Below, piece by piece: positions 50,933-59,285 of a stretch of 64,000 nucleotides of DNA; position 1 is the stretch's first letter, and each line of letters starts with the position of its first letter. The DNA comes from Bradyrhizobium diversitatis (lineage in GTDB: Bacteria > Pseudomonadota > Alphaproteobacteria > Rhizobiales > Xanthobacteraceae): NCBI RefSeq assembly GCF_016031635.1, contig NZ_JACEGD010000020.1, positions 1-64,000 on the forward strand. The letters run 5' to 3'. Both the position numbers and the translations under genes were made by a program. The notes under the pieces were generated by a model that was not told the DNA's origin, made no database searches, and saw only the letters and a program-made list of their open reading frames with translations.

Positions 50933-51649
50933 ATGAGAAAGAATGAACGTACCGGCAAAGGCGTTGGTTCAATCGTTTCGCGAGGTCCTCGTGCCCCCGG
51001 CTCGTCAACCGACAAGCAAATTAAGTCGATTGCGGCATCGGCCCTGACGCAGCGACCTGGCCGCACGTCGTCGTCAAGGCCTGCGCACAAATCCCCTCCC
51101 GGCAAGCGCCAGCTGGCAAAGCCCGCACGTCTGTCCGCCGCCGAGCCGGAGCAGACCTATCAAGCGCAGCCCGGCGCCACCGTCGTGCGTGGGCATTTCG
51201 ATGCGGTGACCGGCCTCTCGACCGTCACGGATGCGCCTTCGCTCCAGTTTGCCGGTCGTGCGGATGAAACGGGGCCCTCGGCCGAGTTGTTCAATGTCGT
51301 CATCGACGCCAACCATCTGTTTCGCATCGAGCCCGCCGCGCTGAAGCGTCTCGCCAACTACAGCGACGACGAAATTTTCGCGCTCGTCGTGCCGAAGCGG
51401 ACGCTCGCGCGGCGACTATCGGATGGCGAGCCACTGACGGTCGAGGAGACCGACAAGGCGGTGCGGCTGGCGAGGGTCGATCGTCTCGCCGCCAACGTGT
51501 TCGGCGAGCCCCAGAAGGCGCACCGCTGGCTCCGCAAGCCCAAGAAAGCGCTTCGCGGGGAGACGCCGCTTGCCTACCTCGCGACGGAGGCAGGCGCGCG
51601 TGTCGTCGAGGAGATGTTGCAACGGATCGATCACGGCATCCTCAGTTGA
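50933..51649 (+). CDS. Xre/MbcA/ParS-type antitoxin
   Basis: 238 residues. The N-terminal 75 are basic and low complexity. The C-terminal domain is the Xre/MbcA/ParS toxin-binding (DUF2384-like) fold: KAVRLARVDRLAANVFGEPQ, AHRWLRKPKKALRGETPLAY, then a TEAGARVVEEMLQRIDHG end. The middle part (FRIEPAALKRLANYSDDEIF) could be the Xre-like helical region. It is expected to neutralise the adjacent RES toxin and repress the operon. It is longer than typical (about 150). Its stop at 51647-51649 lies 9 bases before the toxin start. Confidence 0.88.
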   Translation: MRKNERTGKGVGSIVSRGPRAPGSSTDKQIKSIAASALTQRPGRTSSSRPAHKSPPGKRQLAKPARLSAAEPEQTYQAQPGATVVRGHFDAVTGLSTVTDAPSLQFAGRADETGPSAELFNVVIDANHLFRIEPAALKRLANYSDDEIFALVVPKRTLARRLSDGEPLTVEETDKAVRLARVDRLAANVFGEPQKAHRWLRKPKKALRGETPLAYLATEAGARVVEEMLQRIDHGILS

Positions 51650-51658
51650 GGATCTGGT

Positions 51659-52132
51659 GTGAGGATCTGGCGAATCTCCAATTTCGACGATCTATCGGGC
51701 ATCGGCGGTTTGAAGGCCGACGGACGCTGGCATGATCGCGGCCGACATGTGGTCTACGCCGCGGATCATCCGGCTTCGGCGCTGCTCGAAGTGATGGTGC
51801 ATCTGGAAATCGATTTCGAGGATTTGCCGACGAGCTACCAGCTGCTTGGCATCGACGTGCCAGATGACCTCGCCGTCGAAACGGTAAGCCTGGTCGACAT
51901 CGAGAAGATTTCACAGGATTGGGCCGATGATCCCAGGATGACACGTGGTATGTTGCGGCCCTGGTTTGACGAGGCGCGCACCGCGGTGGCGTCGGTGCCA
52001 TCGGTCATTGTGCCGTTCGCGCAAAACTATCTCATCAATCCCAAACACAAGGACGCATCGCACATCCGCATCGCACATGTCGGGCGCTATCCCCACGACC
52101 TGCGGCTTTTCGGGCAAAGGACCGGCGTCTGA
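51659..52132 (+). CDS. RES-domain toxin (NAD+ phosphorylase type)
   Basis: 157 residues beginning MRIWRISNFDDLSGIGGLKA. RES-fold landmarks are DGRWHDRGRHVVYAADHPAS with the conserved Arg, ALLEVMVHLEIDFEDLPTSY with the conserved Glu, and SVIVPFAQNYLINPKHKDAS with a candidate Ser. RES toxins deplete NAD+ (as phosphorylases) or modify it, stopping growth. It starts at GTG 51659. The SD GAGGA (51648-51652) overlaps the antitoxin stop region, a coupling typical of TA operons. Confidence 0.9.
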   Translation: MRIWRISNFDDLSGIGGLKADGRWHDRGRHVVYAADHPASALLEVMVHLEIDFEDLPTSYQLLGIDVPDDLAVETVSLVDIEKISQDWADDPRMTRGMLRPWFDEARTAVASVPSVIVPFAQNYLINPKHKDASHIRIAHVGRYPHDLRLFGQRTGV

Positions 52133-52195
52133 GTGTATCTGGCCGTAGCATCTGATAACATGCCAGGTAAAGGAATGCCCCCGGATGTCGACCCC

Positions 52196-52654
52196 ATGAC
52201 CGAAGCCATTGTCCGCTCTGCGGCGGAACGCGATCTGCCCGAGGTGTTGAACCTTTACCTGCATCTTCACCCGCACGATCCCCCGCTGGAGGCCGCCACT
52301 GCCGAGCGCGTCTGGACGACTCTGGTGTCCTCCAGCTTCATGACCGTGATCGTGGCGCAGGCAGCCGAAGCGCTTGTAGCTTCGTGTACGCTCGCGATCG
52401 TACCCAACCTGTCTCGCGGCGCGCGGTCATACGGGGTGATTGAGAATGTCGTTACCCATGCCGACTACCGCAGGCTCGGCCTTGGCCGACGGGTTCTCGC
52501 GCACGCGCTCGATCTTGCCTGGCAAGCCGACTGCTACAAGGTTCTGCTGGCGACAGGTTCGAAACGGGAGACGACGCTGCGCTTCTATGAGGGGGCGGGC
52601 TTTCTTCGTGGCGGCAAGACGTATTTCGAAGTGCGCCGTCCTTCGTCAGGTTGA
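52196..52654 (+). CDS. GNAT-family N-acetyltransferase
   Basis: 152 residues from ATG 52196 (MTEAIVRSAAERDLPEVLNL). A GTG at 52133, directly after the RES stop, is in frame and could be the true start by coupling. Motif A is IENVVTHADYRRLGLGRRVL with R-x-L-G-L-G. LLATGSKRETTLRFYEGAGF is the second signature. It lies in line with the TA pair and could be a third gene of that operon, but a role with it is not shown. Confidence 0.8.
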   Translation: MTEAIVRSAAERDLPEVLNLYLHLHPHDPPLEAATAERVWTTLVSSSFMTVIVAQAAEALVASCTLAIVPNLSRGARSYGVIENVVTHADYRRLGLGRRVLAHALDLAWQADCYKVLLATGSKRETTLRFYEGAGFLRGGKTYFEVRRPSSG

Positions 52655-52785
52655 GCTTCTCGCCGCCTTAAGCGCGAGGTCGTCCCGCCCCATCGTATCG
52701 CCCGTCAGGGATTTATCGCCTCAATCTGCGCCGTGTCCGCGTGTGAATGCAAACCCGTCGGGCCCCATGTGCAAGTGCTCACCCC

Positions 52786-52821
52786 GCCACACCCACACTA
52801 CCACCGGCAACGTCACCGCCG
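52786..52821 (-). repeat. Degenerate copy 1 of a small membrane-protein 3' end
   Basis: On the minus strand the bases read A-V-T-L-P-V-V-V-W-V and then lose frame by one base, compared with the copies at 53632 and 54184, which continue V-V-A. This is a decayed fragment. Confidence 0.5.
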
Positions 52822-52879
52822 CCGGCATCGCGAACGCCGCGCTCCTCACCAACCGCGGAGACGATTCGACCCAGCTTCA

Positions 52880-53287
52880 TCACGCGGAGACCATGGCCTT
52901 GACCTGCGCAGTATCCGCAAACTCGATCAGCTCGACGATCTTGCCATCCTGAATTTTGAACAGATCGAGGATCTCGGTCCGCGTGGTTTGCCCCGTGGGA
53001 CCGTATCGAACGTCTACGCGGGAATGGATGGCGACACGATCCCCGTCAACCAGCTCAGCCACGATCTCGCGCCGTTCGAAGCGGAAGTCTTCGATCAATT
53101 GACTGAAGACACCACGAAGGTTCGGGTGTCCGTGCACGCTGCCCGTCAATTCGAGCGCGTTCTTGTCGCCCTTCAAACTGAACAGACCGTCGGGATGAAA
53201 AGCGGTCACCAAGCCTTCGGTGTCACCGCCGTCACGTGCGGCGTAAGCGCTCATGACCAGTGCGAGCATGTCTTCGCGTTGTCCCAT
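52880..53287 (-). CDS. NTF2/SnoaL-like protein
   Basis: 135 residues. ATG 53287 follows GGGAGGGTAAC; the frame from 53353 is not used. MGQREDMLALVMSAYAARDG, FHPDGLFSLKGDKNALELTG, and RTEILDLFKIQDGKIVELIE give the NTF2/SnoaL-type cone fold. It may be a lyase or isomerase relative, or a non-enzymatic binder. It lies in the mosaic region downstream of the TA operon and is transcribed toward it. Confidence 0.78.
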   Translation of the reverse strand: MGQREDMLALVMSAYAARDGGDTEGLVTAFHPDGLFSLKGDKNALELTGSVHGHPNLRGVFSQLIEDFRFERREIVAELVDGDRVAIHSRVDVRYGPTGQTTRTEILDLFKIQDGKIVELIEFADTAQVKAMVSA

Positions 53288-53508
53288 GTTACCCTCCCTG
53301 CAACACGTATCAGGGCAGCCTAGCGACCTTTGCGTGTAAAGGCAAAAGCACAAGATCCATGGTGCAGGTGCTCAGCGCGCCACGAAGCAGGATCGTTCGT
53401 TTTCGTTCCCCAGCTTTGGCAGAAAACGGCGGCCAGCACCGGTGAACCTTTTGATCACCCCAAGTGTTTGTAGCCGAGGCAGGACGAACAACGCTGAGGA
53501 GCAGAGAT

Positions 53509-53583
53509 ATGAACGGAATTATCTATCTGGTCGGACTTGTCGTCGTGATTGGCGTAGTGCTCTCGTTCCTGGGCCTGCGGTGA
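53509..53583 (+). CDS. 24-residue membrane peptide
   Basis: MNGIIYLVGLVVVIGVVLSF plus LGLR, almost wholly hydrophobic, one transmembrane helix. GAGGAG lies seven bases upstream of ATG 53509. I believe near-identical peptides (MNGIIYLVGL...LSFLGLR) occur in many Rhizobiales, which supports it as a real gene. Function unknown. Confidence 0.7.
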   Translation: MNGIIYLVGLVVVIGVVLSFLGLR

Positions 53584-53631
53584 TTGGCAATTTGGGCGAG
53601 GCCGAGCGGCGTCGACCGTAAAGCCTCACCT

Positions 53632-53695
53632 CACCACGCCACCACCCACACCACCACCGGCAACGTCACCGCTGCCATCAGCGCCACCGCGCCCC
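53632..53695 (-). repeat. Degenerate copy 2 of a small membrane-protein 3' end
   Basis: On the minus strand it encodes A-V-A-L-M-A-A-V-T-L-P-V-V-V-W-V-V-A-W and then a stop. In-frame stops lie just upstream, so no start is available. It matches the copy at 54184-54306 over its hydrophobic end. The rest of the 350-base gap (53584-53933) shows no gene. Confidence 0.5.
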
Positions 53696-53933
53696 ATTAC
53701 GGCGACAGTGCACGAAACTTCACAACATCGGGCGACATCGATTTTGTCACCGCAACCCCCGTAACCCCGCGCAGAACTATGCGAGCCGCTTGAGTGTCCC
53801 GGAAAGTCTCCACGCTCTCCTGAACACTTATATCCAAGCCGCGCGAGCGAATTGTGGGCCGGCGTTCGGCTGGACAAATTCGCCGTTTGGAGTAGCCTTT
53901 TCAGACACAGCAACATGTTAGCGGAGGTTCTCC

Positions 53934-54104
53934 GTGGAACATCGCGGCGTAAGCTTCTCGATCGTTGAAATGAGCTACCCGGCTGGTTGGAAGTGGACGG
54001 TCGGAAAGGGCCGAACAGTGTCGGTCGGTGTCTGTGCGACGAGGCTCGACGCGATCCGCCAGGCTCGGACCTTCATCGACGCGATCATGGACTGGGCTGC
54101 CTAG
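53934..54104 (+). CDS. 56-residue hypothetical protein
   Basis: Starts at GTG 53934 with CGGAGG six bases upstream: (M)EHRGVSFSIVEMSYPAGW, then KWTVGKGRTVSVGVCATRLD and AIRQARTFIDAIMDWAA. A short beta-meander followed by one helix is predicted from the pattern. Outline similarity to the gene at 39151 (xVG...IL/VSVG...R..A...I/F.....). No function known. Confidence 0.6.
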   Translation: MEHRGVSFSIVEMSYPAGWKWTVGKGRTVSVGVCATRLDAIRQARTFIDAIMDWAA

Positions 54105-54183
54105 GCTCAAGTCAAAATGCTCACCTTCGATTGGTCATGCCGGGCACCGTAAACCCAGCAGCTGAGTTTCTGTCGGCGCGGCG

Positions 54184-54306
54184 CTACCTCCCTCCCGCCA
54201 CCACCCACACCACCGCCGGCAGCGTCGCCGCAACCGGCAGCGTCTCCAGCGCCATTGCGCCCGACACCGGGTTTACCAGCCGCTGATACTGCCCTGCGGC
54301 CGGCAT
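54184..54306 (-). CDS. Small membrane ORF, best-preserved copy of a repeated family
   Basis: 40 codons, MPAAGQYQRLVNPVSGAMAL, then ETLPVAATLPAVVWVVAGGR. One hydrophobic helix at the C-terminus. Weaker copies of the same 3' end lie at 52786 and 53632 on the same strand. No ribosome binding site is evident, so it could also be a remnant. Confidence 0.4.
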   Translation of the reverse strand: MPAAGQYQRLVNPVSGAMALETLPVAATLPAVVWVVAGGR

Positions 54307-54652
54307 TGCCGCAAGCCGGAGCGGCACGCATCACCAAAATGCTCGGCCGCGCGCTCTTCACCTCGCGCGAAACAAATCGCTTGATCAGCGCCGCCAGCAA
54401 GCGCGAATGCGCAAAGGATGTGATGATCGTTCGAGGACTGCCGAGATTGCAGGTCGTGCATCAGGTAAGCCAGTCGATCTTACTCTTTCGGGCGCAGCCT
54501 CCAACTCTTTTTCGACAAAAGCGAGGACGGGTGTAAGCTGTTTCACAGCAGCCGGCTTGCTGCACTCTTAAGATCGTTCTGCACTTCTACGCTCTTGCGC
54601 GGCTCGTCCGCACAAGATGTCGCTCTCTGTTGAAACAACGAGGAGCATGAAG
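54307..54652. other. Gene-poor stretch
   Basis: No convincing gene. A plus frame MLGRALFTSRETNRLISAAS... begins at 54339 but lacks an SD. It is lower in G+C than the core regions by eye and leads into the haloperoxidase-like gene, whose promoter must be here. Confidence 0.4.
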
Positions 54653-55903
54653 ATGAAGACGTTTCTTGCAACGAAATCTCCATTTCTGATCGTCGCCACT
54701 CTTGCAGTCTGCATCGGCACTGCGCGTGCCGATGTCATCATGGACTGGAACGCGAAAGCAGATGCGATTGCCGCTGAAAAGAAAGTGCTGCCTGTGCCAC
54801 AGGCCCGGACGATGTCGATGCTTCACGTTGCCATGTTCGAGGCCGTCAACGCGATCGACAGGCGATACACTCCATACAAGCTGGATCTCGTGGCAGACCG
54901 ATCCACGTCCAAGGAAGCCGCAGCATCGACTGCGGCTTACAACATTCTTCTGACGATCTATCCGGACCAGAAAGCTGCCCTCGATGCGGCATTGATTGCA
55001 TCGCTTTCCGGCATTCCGGACACGGAGGGAAAGGCGAATGGAATCGAGCTTGGAAAGATGGCCGCTTCCGGCGTGATAGCCTTGCGCAGGGATGACGGCA
55101 GTGACGTCCAGGAGACTTATCGTCCCTATACGGCCCCGGGGGCCTATGTGCCGACCGTGGTGCCGATCGGCACGACGGCTGGAAGAATGTTCCCTTGGGT
55201 CATGACATCGGTCTCACAATTCCGTCCAGCGCCACCACCGACGCTTGATTCCGAGACCTGGACCAGAGACGTCAACGAAATTCGGGAGCTCGGCGCTCGC
55301 AACAGCACCACCCGAACGGCAGAGCAGACCGCCATCGGACGAGTCTGGTTTCTGGTCGGGCCTCCCAGCTTCAATCCGATCGTCCGGCAGGTCGCCTTGG
55401 CCAAGCAGTTGGACGTCGTTGACTGCTCGCGCCTCTTCGCCCTCACTGAGATCGCTGCGAACGACGCAATCGTTGCCGTCCTTGATGCGAAGTATCACTA
55501 CAACTTCTGGCGGCCTGTAACGGCCATACGCAACGCGGACATCACGCACAATCCGATGACGCCACGCGAACCGTCCTGGTTGCCGCTGGGTGAAACGCCG
55601 ATGCATCCCGAATACCCCTGCGCTCACTGCATCGTATCGGCGGCGGTTTCCACGGTTCTCCGGTCCATCACGGGCGACGAGGTCGGAGAGCTAACGATGA
55701 CCAGCCCCACTGCGCCAGGGGTGACTCGTAAATGGACCAAGCTCCAGGATTATAGCGATGAGGTCGCCAATGCCCGCATCTATGCCGGTTTCCATTACCG
55801 TTTCTCGACAGAGGTCGGAAAGGACATGGGCCGTAAGATCGGTGACTTGACTGTCGGGACACAGCTTCGCGGGCTGGAAGCGCGAGCTGAACCGAAGCAG
55901 TAA
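54653..55903 (+). CDS. Vanadium-haloperoxidase/PAP2-like secreted protein
   Basis: 416 residues. The signal peptide MKTFLATKSPFLIVATLAVC ends near ARA-D. The phosphatase/haloperoxidase superfamily signature is recognisable but altered. K280-(x6)-RP at 287-288 (KYHYNFWRPVTAIRNAD) is intact. The PSGH box reads PCAH (322-325). The SR-(x5)-H-(x3)-D box reads AR-(x5)-H381-(x3)-S385. ATG 54653 is used because GAGGAG lies seven bases upstream, better than ATG 54647. Periplasmic; vanadate or phosphate binding is uncertain. Confidence 0.85.
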   Translation: MKTFLATKSPFLIVATLAVCIGTARADVIMDWNAKADAIAAEKKVLPVPQARTMSMLHVAMFEAVNAIDRRYTPYKLDLVADRSTSKEAAASTAAYNILLTIYPDQKAALDAALIASLSGIPDTEGKANGIELGKMAASGVIALRRDDGSDVQETYRPYTAPGAYVPTVVPIGTTAGRMFPWVMTSVSQFRPAPPPTLDSETWTRDVNEIRELGARNSTTRTAEQTAIGRVWFLVGPPSFNPIVRQVALAKQLDVVDCSRLFALTEIAANDAIVAVLDAKYHYNFWRPVTAIRNADITHNPMTPREPSWLPLGETPMHPEYPCAHCIVSAAVSTVLRSITGDEVGELTMTSPTAPGVTRKWTKLQDYSDEVANARIYAGFHYRFSTEVGKDMGRKIGDLTVGTQLRGLEARAEPKQ

Positions 55904-56045
55904 ACCGCTTCGCAGCCTCCTCAGGATGAGGCTCAACGGCATTGGTGCCCATCGAAACTGCCGCTGCGCACTCCGTCCTCATCCTGAGGGCCCGCGAAGC
56001 GGGCGTCTCGAAGGATGCGCCGCAGGGGACTCGACCCCAATGCCG

Positions 56046-56969
56046 CTACGACCCCAACCCAATAATCCTCCGCGCCATCCGCACATTGGCATAGTCGATC
56101 ATCTTGCCGTCCAGCGTCACCGCGCCCTGGCCTTGCGCCTCAGCCGTCTCCATCGCCTCGACCACCCGACGCGCCTGGGCCAATTCCTCGGCCGACGGCG
56201 TGAACGCGCGCAGCGTCGGTTCGATCTGGTCGGGGTGGATGACCTGCTTGCCGTCAAAGCCCATCGCGGCGGCCTTCTGCGCGCTGGCCTCAGTCAGCCT
56301 GGCGTCACGGAATGCGCCGCAGGGACCGTCGATGGCGCGCAGGCCGCACGCGCGGGCGGCCACGAGCAGGCGCATCATGGGATAGGCGAACAGGTCGAGC
56401 GGCGCTGTGGCGTAGCCGCTTTGCGCCGAGCCAACGTGGCGGTAGCCGTCCGGCGAGATTCCGATGTCGGAGGTGCGGGCGCCGAGCGAGGCCGCGAGAT
56501 CGCCGACGCCGAGATGCAGCGCGGCGACGCTGTCGTGCGCAGCGGCGAGCGTGTCGACATTGACGAGGCCGAGTGCGGTCTCGATCAGCAGTTCGAGCGT
56601 AACAGGCGCAGCGCGATCCGGCGCGGCGGCGCGCAGCTGCTCGGCGATGGCGGCGATGTCGCCGGCGCGCTCCGCCTTCGGCACGATCACCGCATCCAGC
56701 CGCGGCAGTGCCGCCAGCGTGCGGATCTCCTCTGCGATGAACGGGCTGTCGACGGCGTTGAGCCTGACCGTAACGCGCTTGTTGCCCCAGTCGAGCGAGG
56801 ACAGCGCGCCGGCGGCTTCCCCCAGCGCAACGCCTTTCTCGGCGGGCGGCACGGCGTCCTCGAGGTCCATGAACACGGCATCCGCGCCTGACGCCGCCGC
56901 CTTGGCGACGAGGCGGGCGCGATGCGCGGGAACAGCCAGATAGGCCCGGCTCGGGCGCTGCAAAGCCAT
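56046..56969 (-). CDS. HpcH/HpaI aldolase / CitE-like lyase
   Basis: 307-residue TIM-barrel lyase of the CitE/malyl-CoA-lyase family. Visible are VFMDLEDAVPPAEKGVAL (metal Glu-Asp), VTVRLNAVDSPFIAEEIRTL (substrate Arg), VIVPKAERAGDIAAIAEQL and VTLELLIETALGLVNVDTL (metal Glu), and FDGKQVIHPDQIEPTLRAF. Such enzymes cleave acyl-CoA beta-hydroxyacids such as malyl- or citramalyl-CoA. ATG 56969 starts two bases after the stop of the CoA-transferase gene, so the two form an operon. Confidence 0.9.
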   Translation of the reverse strand: MALQRPSRAYLAVPAHRARLVAKAAASGADAVFMDLEDAVPPAEKGVALGEAAGALSSLDWGNKRVTVRLNAVDSPFIAEEIRTLAALPRLDAVIVPKAERAGDIAAIAEQLRAAAPDRAAPVTLELLIETALGLVNVDTLAAAHDSVAALHLGVGDLAASLGARTSDIGISPDGYRHVGSAQSGYATAPLDLFAYPMMRLLVAARACGLRAIDGPCGAFRDARLTEASAQKAAAMGFDGKQVIHPDQIEPTLRAFTPSAEELAQARRVVEAMETAEAQGQGAVTLDGKMIDYANVRMARRIIGLGS

Positions 56970-56971
56970 CG

Positions 56972-58138
56972 TCACGTCTCCCTGGCCAGGCCGAGTTCGG
57001 CGAGGATGGCCTCGTTGTGCTCGCCGACATCGGGCACCGGATCCATCCGCGGCGTCACGCCGGGAAGGGTCAGCGCCGGCAGGAAGCTCATCACCGGCCC
57101 GCTCGGCGATCCCACGCTCTGCACGCGCCCGCGTGCATGAAGCTGCTCGTGCTTCAGGAAGGCCTCGACCGAGTTCAGATGCGCATTGGCGATCGCGGCG
57201 TCATCCAGCAGCCGCAGCACCTCTTCGCTGGTCATGGAGGCGAAGCGCTGCTCGATATGCGCCTGCAGCTCGTCGCGGTTCTGCATGCGCAGCGGATTGG
57301 TGCGGAAGCGCAGGTCGTCGGCAAAGCCGGCATCGCCGAGGACGATGCGGCACAGCGACCGCCATTCCCGGTCGTTCTGGATGCCGAAGAAGATGGTGTT
57401 GCCGTCGCCGACCCGGAACGGGCCGTAAGGCGCGATCGTCGCATGCTTTGCGCCGGTGCGCGGCAGCGGCCGGCCGGTGCTCTCGGTGTAGAACGCGGGA
57501 TAGCTCATCCAGTCCGTGATGGAATCGAACAGCGAGGCCTGAAAGGCCGTGCCCTTGCCGGTCCGCTCGCGGGCGTACAGCGCCATCAGCACGCCGTTCA
57601 GGATGTACATGCCGGTTGCGATGTCGACTACCGATAGCCCGACCTTGGCGGGCTCCGCCTCGGTGCCGTTGACCGCGAGCACGCCGGCCTCGCACTGCAC
57701 CAGCAGATCATAGGCCTTCTTGCTGCTGTAGGGGCCGCCGGTGCCATAGCCCGAAACGTCGCAGGCGATGAGGCGCGGAAATTTTCGCACCAGCGATGCC
57801 GCATCGAGGCCGAGCCGCTCCGCCGCGCCGGGCGCGAGGTTCTGGATGAACACGTCGGCGCGCGGCAGCAGCGCGTCGAGCACCTTGCGGCCGCCCTCGC
57901 TCTTGAGGTCGATGGCGAGGCTTTCCTTGGAACGGTTGGTCCAGACGAACTGGCTCGATAGGCCGTTCATGACATGATCGTAGTCCCGGCAGAAATCGCC
58001 GCTTCCGGGGCGCTCGATCTTGATGACACGCGCGCCCCAGTCCGCCAGATGCCGGCTGGCCAGCGGCGCGGCGATGGCCTGTTCGAGCGAGACAACCGTT
58101 ACGCCCGCGAGCGGCAGTTCCGCCTCATTCCCATCCAT
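56972..58138 (-). CDS. CaiB/BaiF family III CoA-transferase
   Basis: 388 residues. It begins MDGNEAELPLAGVTVVSLEQ. The interlocked-dimer CoA-transferase fold is shown by HLADWGARVIKIERPGSGDF, SKESLAIDLKSEGGRKVLDA and SGYGTGGPYSSKKAYDLLVQ. The likely nucleophilic Asp is in VVDIATGMYILNGVLMALYA. ATG 58138 follows GGAGG; the frame from 58228 is rejected. It is coupled to the CitE-like lyase, so it may activate a C4-C5 dicarboxylate (for example a citramalate- or itaconate-type acid) for cleavage. Confidence 0.9.
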   Translation of the reverse strand: MDGNEAELPLAGVTVVSLEQAIAAPLASRHLADWGARVIKIERPGSGDFCRDYDHVMNGLSSQFVWTNRSKESLAIDLKSEGGRKVLDALLPRADVFIQNLAPGAAERLGLDAASLVRKFPRLIACDVSGYGTGGPYSSKKAYDLLVQCEAGVLAVNGTEAEPAKVGLSVVDIATGMYILNGVLMALYARERTGKGTAFQASLFDSITDWMSYPAFYTESTGRPLPRTGAKHATIAPYGPFRVGDGNTIFFGIQNDREWRSLCRIVLGDAGFADDLRFRTNPLRMQNRDELQAHIEQRFASMTSEEVLRLLDDAAIANAHLNSVEAFLKHEQLHARGRVQSVGSPSGPVMSFLPALTLPGVTPRMDPVPDVGEHNEAILAELGLARET

Positions 58139-58395
58139 GCGATCGCCTCCACTCCCGCCAACGCTTTCGACCGGCGCAGGAGACAGGCCGACCACCCCAC
58201 GCGCATCCTTTTTTGATGATGCCATCATGCCCCTGTTTTGCCCGACAAGTCAAATTCGGATTCGCTAAATCCTAAGAACGGAAATGCCGAGGGATTGCCG
58301 TCACTTGGCTACTGTGCATGGGGTTGTTTTCGCAGTTTGTGTTTGGCGGGCTCGGAAACTGGTCGAGGTGACCCACGCTCTCTTCCGGCGCACGA

Positions 58396-58498
58396 CTGTC
58401 ATCCTCCGCGAAAGCGGGGGATCCAGTACGCCGCGGCGTCTCGTGGAACATTCGGTGTCTCTGGAATACTGGATCCCCGCCTTCGCGGGGATGACGCC
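58396..58498. repeat. GTCATCCTCCGCGAAAGCGG inverted repeat
   Basis: The left arm GTCATCCTCCGCGAAAGCGG and the right arm CCCGCCTTCGCGGGGATGAC enclose GGGGGATCCAGTACGCCGC and GGAATACTGGATCCCCG. It shares ATCCAGTACGCCGCGGC with the element at 2540. The rest of the 527-base space 58139-58665 shows no gene. Confidence 0.7.
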
Positions 58499-58665
58499 GA
58501 TGGGCGGAAACGACTCCGCATCACACGGAGTCCTTGCCCTCTCTGGTGCCAGAGCCCGGCCCCTGTTGCCGAGACCGCACACGTCGCGGCTTTCGCATCT
58601 GCCCTCGTTGCCAACGCACCTCCGTTCACCCACTATTCCCAAGGACTCATCACGTGGGGACATCG

Positions 58666-59001
58666 ATGCCGGCATTTCGCTTCAAGACGTCATTGGCCGT
58701 TGCAAGCCTCTCGCTTGCCCTGGCCGTCCTGGCCCTGCCGCGCCCCGGCTTCGCCTACACCCAGGAGGAGCAGCAGGCCTGCTCGCCGGATGCGATGCGG
58801 CTGTGCAGCGAGTTCGTTCCGAACGTCGATGCCATCACCGCCTGCATGATCAAGAAGAAGTCGCAGCTCTCGCCACAATGCCGGGTGTTCTTCCGCCCCG
58901 GTCCCGAGCCGGGCGAGGCCCGCGCCGGCAAGCCGACCAACATCGCGCCCAAGAAGAAGCCGGCGCCGAAGGTGGCCAGGAAGAAATCCAGCGAAGGCTG
59001 A
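58666..59001 (+). CDS. Small secreted cysteine-containing protein
   Basis: 111 residues. The signal peptide MPAFRFKTSLAVASLSLALA ends at about GFA-Y. The mature part has four Cys (QQACSPDAMRLCSEF, ITACMIKKK, SPQCRVFF), giving two probable disulfides, followed by a Lys/Pro-rich tail (APKKKPAPKVARKKSSEG). GGGGA precedes ATG 58666. This arrangement is seen in short periplasmic proteins of Bradyrhizobium and relatives; function unknown. Confidence 0.75.
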   Translation: MPAFRFKTSLAVASLSLALAVLALPRPGFAYTQEEQQACSPDAMRLCSEFVPNVDAITACMIKKKSQLSPQCRVFFRPGPEPGEARAGKPTNIAPKKKPAPKVARKKSSEG

Positions 59002-59285
59002 GCGCGGACGCCGGCTTCGCGACAGCCACTGGACTCCTTTTGTTCACGCGAGGCCGCGCGAGGCGTGCGGCCATGACAGCCCCGGGCGACGGAAAAGAGG
59101 CGCCCGCAGGTTTGCCCGGCAAGGTTGCGTTGTCCCGCTTGTTGCTCAAATAACGCACAAATGCCCGCGCGAGCGGTGTTTCGCCTGGGTCCGCGTCTCC
59201 GTCCGGCGATGCAGTGTGACTCAAAAGCCAACACGCCTTGTTATTTCGTGGCCGTAACGCAACCCCTGATAAATTTTTCTTTCCC

